Assembly: GCA_035649395.1 (NCBI GenBank)
Contig: DASRJR010000154.1
Location: 1 to 5,459 of the forward strand
Source: Gp6-AA40 sp035649395
GTDB taxonomy: Bacteria; Acidobacteriota; Vicinamibacteria; Vicinamibacterales; UBA2999
DNA length: 5,459 nt
Reading direction: 5' to 3'
Below are positions 1 to 5,459 of this stretch, piece by piece. The position numbers were made by a program, and so were the translations under genes. The notes beneath the pieces are model-generated. The model worked only from the letters and a program-made list of their open reading frames with translations. It did no database searches and had not been told where the DNA came from. The stretch's first letter is position 1. The number at the start of each line of letters is the position of its first letter.

Positions 1-21
1 TGATGTGCTGTGCGTTCGACG

Positions 22-828
22 CTAGTGACGATCGCGGTCCGGGTCCGCCCAGAAGACGTGGGTCACGACCTTGTGGCCGCGTCCGAAATCGAGCTCGAAC
101 ACCTGGACGCGCCCGTTTGCGCTCGCGCGAACCAGCCGTCCCCACTGGGACGGGTTCTCGAAGTCGATCTGTCCCATTGCGGGCGGCATTGCGTTGGGCA
201 GGGCGCTCCCGACCGTGGTGCCGCTATCGACATGCGTGTAGATGTCGACGAGCTCCTCGAAATCATGCAGGTTCGGGTGCTCGTTGCTGGGCGGGCCCAG
301 CGGAGCGCTCGTGTAGTCCATGCAGCTCCCGAGATTCGGGTTGTCGAAGTTCTCGTCCTGGTGGTCGAGTCCGAAGTCATGGGCGACTTCCTGACACGTA
401 ACGAGTCGTCGCCATTCCGGCTTGTTGTAGGTCGATGTATTGAAATACGTGTCGTTCAGCTTCGTGATGGCCTGCGTGATGTGGTCGCCATCAAGCCAGA
501 TCTGCGCGATGCCGAGCCAGCCGGTGTTGCCGTACCGCTCGTTGCAGACCTCGATGCGCCCCGCCGTCGGACGGCACTGCCGAGGCCTGGTCGTGCCGGC
601 CACCTTCGTGAGTTGCACGACGATACTCTGGTTCCAATCCACAATCGCTTCGTTGAGATAAGGATCCCACGCGCTCGAAACGTTGTCCCCGACCTTCAGC
701 GTGAACGGGTTGCTGGTCCTGGCCCAGTGATAGCCGCCCCATGAGTGGTTGGCAAACGAGGTCGTCGCCCCGGCGACCGCCAGCGCTGATGCCACCAGGA
801 GACCGGTCCGCCAACTGAACTTCGTCAT
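22..828 (-). CDS. Secreted matrixin-like (metzincin-type) metalloprotease homologue with altered zinc motif
   Basis: Residues 1-26 look like a Sec signal peptide: Lys3/Arg7, a hydrophobic core LLVASALAVAGA, and a likely cut after Ser-Phe-Ala26. The mature protein begins NHSWGGYHWAR. The key segment is CQEVAHDFGLDH (145-156), followed by CMDY (169-172). This matches the metzincin layout HExxHxxGxxH plus a downstream Met-turn, with Glu147 as the would-be general base and His150 and His156 as zinc ligands. The first ligand position is Gln146, not His (codon CAG at 393-391). The mature part has only four Cys (85, 95, 145, 169), so two disulfides are possible. From memory, a family of uncharacterised secreted bacterial proteins shares this CQE-GHTFGLDHQDE pattern, so the Gln is probably a family trait. 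Peptidase activity is therefore uncertain. The ATG has a good Shine-Dalgarno 8 bases upstream. The gene follows the BrkB gene after 236 bases and ends at TAG. Confidence 0.85.
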   Translation of the reverse strand: MTKFSWRTGLLVASALAVAGATTSFANHSWGGYHWARTSNPFTLKVGDNVSSAWDPYLNEAIVDWNQSIVVQLTKVAGTTRPRQCRPTAGRIEVCNERYGNTGWLGIAQIWLDGDHITQAITKLNDTYFNTSTYNKPEWRRLVTCQEVAHDFGLDHQDENFDNPNLGSCMDYTSAPLGPPSNEHPNLHDFEELVDIYTHVDSGTTVGSALPNAMPPAMGQIDFENPSQWGRLVRASANGRVQVFELDFGRGHKVVTHVFWADPDRDRH

Positions 829-836
829 GCTCTATA

Positions 837-841
837 TCCTT
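837..841 (-). promoter_or_regulatory. Shine-Dalgarno of the metalloprotease-like gene
   Basis: The minus strand reads AAGGA, then 8 bases, then ATG (828-826). This spacing is normal and supports the ATG at 828 as the start. The encoded N-terminus is also a complete signal peptide, which agrees. Confidence 0.65.
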
Positions 842-949
842 GTTGAATCGAGTGAGTTCGCCGATCTAGACACACGGCAATCTGGCTCGCGGGTGCAATG
901 CGGGGGCCGATATGACCCCACGTGCACGGGCATGCAGCGCCGGTCAGAA

Positions 950-965
950 CTGCGATGACTCGCAG
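950..965. repeat. Short perfect inverted repeat between BrkB and protease-like genes
   Basis: CTGCGA (950-955) and TCGCAG (960-965) are exact reverse complements around a 4-base loop. On the minus strand the hairpin is followed by TTCTG. It sits about 100 bases past the BrkB stop, so it could be a weak terminator for that gene, but the U-tract is poor. It could equally be chance or a small operator. Confidence 0.3.
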
Positions 966-998
966 CCCGTCACGGCCCGACTGGATTTAGAGCTGATT

Positions 999-1013
999 AC
1001 GGACGTCGTCCGT
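999..1013. repeat. Short perfect inverted repeat downstream of BrkB gene
   Basis: ACGGAC (999-1004) and GTCCGT (1008-1013) pair exactly around a 3-base GTC loop. It lies just over 50 bases past the BrkB stop. No T-run follows on either strand, so an intrinsic terminator is not supported. A regulator site or a 3'-end stabilising hairpin are possible readings. The rest of 829-1064 shows no recognisable gene, and I could not find a convincing -35/-10 pair for the protease-like gene. Confidence 0.3.
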
Positions 1014-1064
1014 GCGACGAACTTTCTGGGTGTGGCTATCCACTGAGGGACGCGGTTTAGCGCG

Positions 1065-2075
1065 CTATGCTGGCCTTCGCTGCCAGAAGCGGGGGATGGC
1101 GCGATGAAGCGGGACGATCTTGGCGCCGTACTCATCGGCAAAGATCCGCGTCACCTCGGCGCCAAAGAAGAAAACCTGCGCTGAGTAATAGACCCACAGC
1201 AGCAGCGCCAGCACACTGGCCGCCGTCCCGTAGACCGACGCGGCAGCGGCAGTCCCCACGAATATCGAGATCGCGACGGTTCCCAGGTTGAACAACAGGG
1301 CGGTCACCATGGCGCCGACCCAGGCATCACCCCACGCGACGTACGCATCCGGGACCAACTTGTAGACGAGCGTGAACATCGCCGTGGTCAGCCCGAAACC
1401 GAGAATGAAGTTGGCGACTTGCAGGATCGCGGCAGGTATCGGGAGCGCGCCCTCGAAATATGCCCCGGCGGCAGCCACCGTGGTATTCAGTGCGAGAGAC
1501 AGGAACAACAGAAGGCCCGCACCGACCACCAGCAGAAATGCATACAGCCGATCGGTCAACATCCCACGAACCGACGCGAGGATCCCGGTGTTCTCGGACG
1601 GAGGCTCCTGCACTCGCCAGACGATGTTCAGTGATTGACGAAGCTGCATCACCAGAAACGACGCGCCCAGGAAAAGGGTGACGAGTCCGGTGACGGTTGC
1701 GACCACACCTCCAGTCGGTGTCGCCACTTGTTGAAGCATGAGTTGCGCCGCCTGCGCGCCCTCACGGCTGAAGAAACCTTCGAGCCACGGTCCGAGCTGG
1801 CCCTTCGCCGCCGCGTTTCCGACGAAGAATCCCGCGACACCGGTGACGACGATGAGCATCGGGCCGACGGAAAACAGCGTGAAATAGGCGAGCGATGCGC
1901 CGAGCCGTGCGGCGCCGTCGGACGACCAATCCGAATAGGCGCGCCAGAGCAGCGAGCCGAGTTGGCGCAATCGCAAGGCGCGCAATAACTGCAGTTGACG
2001 GCGCAGCCCGAATGCGCGCTGCCGCTCAACCGCCCCGGGGTCCGGGTGAACCGGTTGCTCTTCGTGATTCACCAT
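1065..2075 (-). CDS. YihY/BrkB-family inner-membrane protein (formerly 'ribonuclease BN-like')
   Basis: This 336-residue protein has six predicted membrane segments, at about residues 60-86, 123-146, 178-198, 214-238, 250-274 and 283-305. A basic, probably cytoplasmic N-terminal region of about 55 residues precedes them. Family hallmarks are visible: LAYFTLFSVGPML in segment 1, YKLVPDAYVAWGDAWVGA before and into segment 5, and YGTAASVLALLLWVYYSAQ followed by FFGAEVTRIFADEYG at the end. The length is slightly above the roughly 290 residues of Escherichia coli YihY, because of longer termini. The biochemical role of the family is unresolved: the old RNase BN assignment was a mistake, and the BrkB name comes from a serum-resistance locus in Bordetella. 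The ATG at 2075 has GAGGA 6 bases upstream. Two earlier out-of-frame ATGs (2082, 2079) would give only about 18 codons. The gene ends at TAG. Confidence 0.9.
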   Translation of the reverse strand: MVNHEEQPVHPDPGAVERQRAFGLRRQLQLLRALRLRQLGSLLWRAYSDWSSDGAARLGASLAYFTLFSVGPMLIVVTGVAGFFVGNAAAKGQLGPWLEGFFSREGAQAAQLMLQQVATPTGGVVATVTGLVTLFLGASFLVMQLRQSLNIVWRVQEPPSENTGILASVRGMLTDRLYAFLLVVGAGLLLFLSLALNTTVAAAGAYFEGALPIPAAILQVANFILGFGLTTAMFTLVYKLVPDAYVAWGDAWVGAMVTALLFNLGTVAISIFVGTAAAASVYGTAASVLALLLWVYYSAQVFFFGAEVTRIFADEYGAKIVPLHRAIPRFWQRRPA

Positions 2076-2076
2076 T

Positions 2077-2127
2077 CATCATCCTCAGCATTCAGCAGCG
2101 GAACTGCAAGCTGAACGCTGGATGATG
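2077..2127 (-). promoter_or_regulatory. Long imperfect hairpin covering the BrkB ribosome binding site
   Basis: On the plus strand, 2077-2084 (CATCATCC) is the exact reverse complement of 2120-2127 (GGATGATG). Inside it, 2087-2095 (AGCATTCAG) pairs with 2111-2119 (CTGAACGCT) at eight of nine positions. The ninth (2090/2116) becomes a U-G wobble in minus-strand RNA. A two-base bulge (2085-2086) separates the two helices, and the loop is 15 bases. In the mRNA that makes 17 pairs, with the 3' arm carrying most of the Shine-Dalgarno and ending two bases before the start codon. No U-run follows on either strand, so it is not an intrinsic terminator. Translational control of BrkB (an RNA-thermometer or protein-bound type switch) is an inference. 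A DNA operator is the alternative. Confidence 0.5.
2082..2086 (-). promoter_or_regulatory. Shine-Dalgarno of the BrkB-family gene, inside a hairpin arm
   Basis: The minus strand reads GAGGA, then 6 bases, then ATG (2075-2073). The nearer out-of-frame ATGs begin within or directly after this element, too close to use it, so it selects the ATG at 2075. Its bases fall in the 3' arm of the hairpin at 2077-2127: the GGA part is paired and the leading GA lies in the bulge. Confidence 0.6.
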
Positions 2128-2183
2128 CCGCTGACGTCGAGTTTCGGCTGAGGTCCAATCGTGAGCGAGATTGACGATCAACG

Positions 2184-3008
2184 CTACTTAGCGCGCACAG
2201 GGTCGAACTTCTGGTTCTCGAGACACACGAACTCGATGAGATCGGTGTCGACCAGCAGCCGTTGGTTGACGCGGACGGTCCACGGCTTTGTGTACGCCTT
2301 CGGGTCGTCGATCGTGATGTCGATCTCCAGCGTGCCGAAGTTCGGGCGCCGGAATCGCTCGGTCAGCTTGCCTGCAGATGTGAGCGGCGCGCCGTTGACA
2401 TCGAGCCAGACGTCATCGCGGAAGCCCGTGGTCTCGACCACGAGCGTGTCGCCCTCCCAACGGCCTCTCGAATAGCCGAACCACCAGGGTTGTGGATCGT
2501 TGTTCGGGGCGGGACGGCCGTCCATGAAGATCTGACGCAGGCCGCCGTTCGCCTCGTAGATGACGACGATCAGGTCCCTCGTCTGAACCATCTTGCGCGG
2601 CTGCGAGTGCGTGTGCAGCTGCATCAGACCGAGCGGGAGACAGGCGGCGTCGGGGTTGTCCTTGCTGTTAGTCGACATGCGCTGCTTGCGCAACTCGGCG
2701 GCCCATGGCTGAAACGGCAGTCCCTCCTTGAATCCGGCTTCGATGTTCCAGAACGTAGCCTGCACCGGCGTGCCCGGCGGTGGCGGCGGCGGTCCTCCGC
2801 GGAAGCCGAGCACGCCGGCGTAGTTCCAGATGCCGCTGAGATCCGGCTTGCCGTCTGGCGTGCGCGGCGCTGCCGCGGTCGCATCGAACTTGCCATCGGC
2901 GGTGCGCGGCACGCCTGCGGTCGGATACGTCGGCCATTGCGCGCCGAGTGATGGAGAAATCGCCGCGGCGATTGCGAGCGCGCCGGCGACTCGAACCACG
3001 ATGTTCAT
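2184..3008 (-). CDS. Secreted protein of unknown function, acidobacterial 'DGKPDLSGIW' family
   Basis: This protein has 274 residues. Residues 1-23 form a likely signal peptide (hydrophobic VAGALAIAAAI, possible cut after Leu-Gly-Ala23), so it is probably periplasmic or exported. Next come two related short motifs, PRTADGKFD (34-42) and PRTPDGKPD (48-56), the second running into LSGIW. A six-proline run follows (73-78). The second half carries the family's recognisable core: GYSRGRWEGDTLVVETTGF (178-196), WLDVNGAPL (201-209), LTERFRRPNFGTLEI (215-229) and DDPKAYTKPW (234-243). Cys123 and Cys262 are the only cysteines. I recognise this as a paralogous family common in Acidobacteriota genomes with no established function, and no catalytic motif is evident. 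It begins 20 bases after the permease stop. An in-frame TAA lies 12 bases before the ATG, so the start cannot move upstream. No Shine-Dalgarno is visible. Confidence 0.85.
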   Translation of the reverse strand: MNIVVRVAGALAIAAAISPSLGAQWPTYPTAGVPRTADGKFDATAAAPRTPDGKPDLSGIWNYAGVLGFRGGPPPPPPGTPVQATFWNIEAGFKEGLPFQPWAAELRKQRMSTNSKDNPDAACLPLGLMQLHTHSQPRKMVQTRDLIVVIYEANGGLRQIFMDGRPAPNNDPQPWWFGYSRGRWEGDTLVVETTGFRDDVWLDVNGAPLTSAGKLTERFRRPNFGTLEIDITIDDPKAYTKPWTVRVNQRLLVDTDLIEFVCLENQKFDPVRAK

Positions 3009-3016
3009 GGAGCCGG

Positions 3017-3022
3017 ATTATA
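3017..3022 (-). promoter_or_regulatory. Consensus -10 element giving a possible leaderless transcript
   Basis: The minus strand reads TATAAT, a perfect sigma-70-type -10 hexamer, in the 20-base gap between the permease stop and the next ATG. Its last base is 8 bases from the A of ATG, so transcription would start at or within about two bases of the start codon. The lack of a Shine-Dalgarno there fits a leaderless mRNA. At 16-18 base spacing I see no good -35 (the bases lie in the permease's last codons), which weakens the call. Confidence 0.4.
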
Positions 3023-3028
3023 GGGGAA

Positions 3029-5443
3029 TCAATTCGCGCGCAGCGTCTTCATGGGGTCGACCCTGCTGGCGCGTCGCGCCGGCACAAGCGTCGCGATTAG
3101 CGCAGCCGACCCGAGCACCGCACAAGCGCCAGCGAGAACGTGCGCCGCGGTCGGCTCGACGCCGAACAGCTGCGTTCGAATGAGATGACCGGCGCCGATC
3201 GCGATCGGAACGCCGATGGCCAGACCCGCGGCAATCAGCCAGCCGCCGTCGCGCACGACCAGCGCCAGCACTTGAGCAGGACGAGCGCCGACCGCCATGC
3301 GGATGCCGATTTCACGTTGACGATCGGCCACCGTCCGCGCGAGCAGTCCATAGAGACCGATCGACGCGAGCATCAACGCGGCCACACCAAAGATCGACGA
3401 CAGTAACGCGCGATACCGCTCGCCCGCGACGGTTCTCCGCATCAGGTCGCTCATCGTCTCGAGCCGTGTGATGACGAGAGGGGTGTCGAGCGTCGCCACG
3501 GCCTGACGCAGAGCAGGCGCCAGAGCCGCCAGATCGTCGGTCGTCCGAACGATGACCTGGTCGGTACCCAGATAGACCATCTGTCGTGAGAACAGATAGA
3601 AGGACGGATTGGCCTGTTCGACGTACTCCCGGAGCTTCGTGTCGGCGGCGATGCCGACGATCGTGAGCCAGGTATTGCCGAACCGCAGTCGGCGCCCAAG
3701 CGCGCTGCCATTGAAGTACCGCCGCTCCAGCTCTTCGGAGACGACGGTGACTCCGGTGCCGCTGAGCGTGTCACCGACCGCGGCTGGTGAGGCGAGCTGC
3801 TGCGACGTCGTGTCAGCCGCGACAAATCCTCGCCCCCGTAGTACGCGAATCCCCATCGTCTCGAAATAGCCGTCACTGACGGCATGTCGGAAGCCACTGA
3901 CGGTTTCACCGGGGCGTCCTTCGACCTCGAGCGCGTTGGTGCCGTAACTTCCGCCGAAGGGAGCCGCCGACGTCGACGCCGCGGAGATCACGCCAGGGAT
4001 CGATCGGATCCGGTCGAGCAGCGAGTGAACCGACTGCCCGACACTCCCCGGCGATCCCGCCCGGACGGGCCGCACTCGAAGCACCATCATGTTCTCGGCG
4101 TTGAAGCCGATTGGTTGCGATGTCAGACGGACGAGCGTCTCGCCGAGCAGCGACGCACCCACCAGAAGGACGACGGCCAGCGCCACCTGACCGACCACGA
4201 CGCTGCTGTGCGCGCCGTGGCGGCCCGACGTGCCTCGTCGGTCGCGAAGCGCGTTGGCCGGATCGACGGCCGACATCGCGAGCGACGGCCAGAGGCCGAA
4301 CACGACGACCGTGACGGCCGCCAGGACCAGCGCGAATGCGAAGACCCTGACGTCGACGGCCACGGTCTCGATCCGTGGGAGTCCTGCCGGTGCGAGCGCG
4401 ACGAGCGCGGGCGTCATCACCCACGCCGCGGCGAGACCACCGGCGCTGCCGCCTGCGGCGAGCACCACGCATTCAGCGAGCAGTTGCCGCGCCAGCCGTC
4501 CTCGACCTGCACCCAGGGTCGATCGAACGGCGATCTCCTGCCGGCGCGAGCCGGCATCGCCGAGCAGCAGTCCCGCGACGTTCGCACAGGAAATCAGCAG
4601 CAGCAATCCCGAGGCGGCCAGCAGCAGCAACAGCGGCAGACGTGACGCGCCGAGTTGCTCGTTGGTGAGCGCGGTGACCCGGGAGGTCAGGCGCGACGGA
4701 TCGGCATCGCCTCGCAGGATCGGTTCGACCTCTGCGGCCGCCTCTGTGACGGTGACGCCGGGTTTCAACCGTGCGACCACGAAGAACCGGTTGTTGCCCG
4801 CTTCGCGCTCGCGAGCTGGGCGGGTGCCATACGGGATAAAGAATTCTGCCGGCTCTCCGTCGAAGTGGAATCGAGGAGGGAGCACGCCGACGATCGTCAT
4901 CGGCACGTCGTCGATCGTCACGCGCCGGCCCAGGATGGCAGACGCTCCGCCGTAGCGACGTTGCCACGCTTCGTACGAGATCATCAGCGAATCGCTCGCA
5001 CCCTCGTCTTCTTGACGCGTGAACGTCCGTCCTGCAAACGGCGTGACCCCGAGCATCGGCAGGAATCCCGACGAGAGCAGCGTGGTTTGGGCGACATCAC
5101 CGTCGACGATGGCCTGGCGCGGCGACAAGCCGACCGCGACGTCCTGGAGCGTTCGACTGCGTTCCCGCAGGTCGCGGACCATCGGCCACGACAGCGGAAC
5201 GGTGTTCCAGAACGCACCCGCGACCGGATCGTTGCGCCACTGCGGACGCGTGAGCCAGATTGTGACGAGCCGGTCGGCGTCATGCCACGGCAGGGGCCGG
5301 AGCAACACTGCATCGACGACCGAGAAGATCGCCGTCGTCGCGCCGATGCCGAGCGCGAGCGTCAGCATCGCCGTGAGGGCGAGACCGCGCCGCGTCGACC
5401 ATCGCCGCACCGCGTGACGGAGTTCGGTCAGGAATGCTCGCAT
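3029..5443 (-). CDS. ADOP-family fused MacB/FtsX-type ABC transporter permease
   Basis: This 804-residue inner-membrane permease consists of two MacB-like halves in one chain. Half 1 has TM1 (about 20-42), a periplasmic MacB_PCD-type domain (about 45-265) and an FtsX core with TMs at about 271-294, 320-350 and 365-389. Half 2 has a TM at about 414-434, a second periplasmic domain (about 440-670) and TMs at about 680-705, 733-757 and 767-789. The post-TM signature occurs twice: SRRQEIAVRSTLGAGRGRL (299-317) and ADRQREIGIRMAVGARPAQV (706-725). The ending ARRASRVDPMKTLRAN is typical. The N-terminus lacks the 'permease prefix' extension of longer ADOPs. Relatives work with a separate ATPase to drive export or envelope mechanics; none is encoded here, and the substrate is unknown. 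GAGAGG precedes the ATG at 5443. The stop is TGA, 20 bases before the next gene, suggesting co-transcription. Confidence 0.93.
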   Translation of the reverse strand: MRAFLTELRHAVRRWSTRRGLALTAMLTLALGIGATTAIFSVVDAVLLRPLPWHDADRLVTIWLTRPQWRNDPVAGAFWNTVPLSWPMVRDLRERSRTLQDVAVGLSPRQAIVDGDVAQTTLLSSGFLPMLGVTPFAGRTFTRQEDEGASDSLMISYEAWQRRYGGASAILGRRVTIDDVPMTIVGVLPPRFHFDGEPAEFFIPYGTRPAREREAGNNRFFVVARLKPGVTVTEAAAEVEPILRGDADPSRLTSRVTALTNEQLGASRLPLLLLLAASGLLLLISCANVAGLLLGDAGSRRQEIAVRSTLGAGRGRLARQLLAECVVLAAGGSAGGLAAAWVMTPALVALAPAGLPRIETVAVDVRVFAFALVLAAVTVVVFGLWPSLAMSAVDPANALRDRRGTSGRHGAHSSVVVGQVALAVVLLVGASLLGETLVRLTSQPIGFNAENMMVLRVRPVRAGSPGSVGQSVHSLLDRIRSIPGVISAASTSAAPFGGSYGTNALEVEGRPGETVSGFRHAVSDGYFETMGIRVLRGRGFVAADTTSQQLASPAAVGDTLSGTGVTVVSEELERRYFNGSALGRRLRFGNTWLTIVGIAADTKLREYVEQANPSFYLFSRQMVYLGTDQVIVRTTDDLAALAPALRQAVATLDTPLVITRLETMSDLMRRTVAGERYRALLSSIFGVAALMLASIGLYGLLARTVADRQREIGIRMAVGARPAQVLALVVRDGGWLIAAGLAIGVPIAIGAGHLIRTQLFGVEPTAAHVLAGACAVLGSAALIATLVPARRASRVDPMKTLRAN

Positions 5444-5448
5444 GGGTG

Positions 5449-5454
5449 CCTCTC
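5449..5454 (-). promoter_or_regulatory. Shine-Dalgarno of the permease gene
   Basis: The minus strand reads GAGAGG, then 5 bases, then ATG (5443-5441). This supports the start used here, which also places a basic amphipathic stretch (RHAVRRWSTRRG) before TM1, as in related permeases. The promoter lies beyond the window edge. Confidence 0.55.
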
Positions 5455-5459
5455 GCGAT

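Noticed and set aside
10..744. Plus-strand ORF of 244 codons
   Set aside because: It is antisense to the metalloprotease-like gene, which has a signal peptide, Shine-Dalgarno and family motifs. The plus-strand product is low-complexity Arg/Val/Asp-rich with no recognisable domain, as expected for a shadow frame in GC-rich DNA.
829..1064. Promoter for the metalloprotease-like gene
   Set aside because: Possible -10-like strings (TAAATC, CATATC, TAGATC on the minus strand) have no matching -35 at suitable spacing, so none could be supported.
944..1141. Minus-strand ORF of 65 codons in the gap after BrkB
   Set aside because: It starts inside the BrkB gene in another frame. It has no recognisable motif, hydrophobic segment or family resemblance. 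The gap is better described as non-coding.
2030..2082. Out-of-frame start ATG-ATG overlapping the BrkB start (about 18 codons, MMNGESRRATGSPGPRGG)
   Set aside because: Its ATGs lie within or directly against the Shine-Dalgarno, which is too close for use. The peptide has no distinguishing feature.
2182..2193. CGCTA-CT-TAGCG palindrome at the end of the secreted-protein gene as a terminator
   Set aside because: The stem is 4-5 bp with a tiny loop and overlaps the stop codon. Only two T's follow, so it is too weak to call.
2262..2951. Plus-strand ORF of 229 codons
   Set aside because: It lies wholly antisense to the secreted DGKPDLSGIW protein. Its composition is Arg/Val/Ala-rich and it shows no domain, so it is a shadow frame.
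4561..4640. CAG/GCAG-rich, microsatellite-like stretch
   Set aside because: On the coding strand these are CTG leucine codons of the permease's second membrane segment. The repeat look is explained by protein composition.
3884..4645. Plus-strand ORF of 253 codons ending in a Gln-rich tail
   Set aside because: It lies wholly antisense to the permease. The Gln tail is just the complement of Leu CTG codons in a membrane segment.

Overview
The window is a stretch of high-GC bacterial chromosome with four genes, all read from the minus strand. I see no RNA gene, CRISPR array, insertion sequence, phage gene or plasmid gene. Two things suggest Acidobacteriota, most likely a soil Vicinamibacteria-type lineage, with Gemmatimonadota as the alternative. 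One is a fused 'ADOP'-type MacB/FtsX permease with no ATPase beside it. The other is a secreted protein with the PRT-DGKPDLSGIW signature that is abundant in those genomes. This placement rests on recalled family distribution, not on a database search.

In transcription order (high to low coordinates) the layout is as follows. (1) 5443-3029: an 804-residue ADOP-family permease with eight predicted membrane segments, apparently complete, whose promoter region lies outside the window. (2) 3008-2184: a 274-residue secreted protein of unknown function, starting 20 bases after the permease stop. That short gap holds a perfect TATAAT placed so that the transcript would begin at or within about two bases of the ATG, which suggests an extra leaderless start. 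(3) A 108-base gap whose downstream part forms a long imperfect hairpin covering the ribosome binding site of the next gene. (4) 2075-1065: a 336-residue YihY/BrkB-family inner-membrane protein with six predicted membrane segments. (5) A 236-base gap with two short perfect hairpins and no convincing promoter. (6) 828-22: a 268-residue secreted matrixin-like metalloprotease homologue in which the first zinc-binding His of the HExxHxxGxxH motif is Gln.

All four products are predicted to lie in or beyond the inner membrane. The permease and the secreted protein may form one operon. The BrkB and protease-like genes are more loosely spaced and may be separate units. Nothing shows that the four work in one pathway. 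I do not see a clear new multi-gene system. The items most worth a second look are the hairpin over the BrkB ribosome binding site, the possible leaderless promoter at 3017-3022, and the altered metzincin motif.
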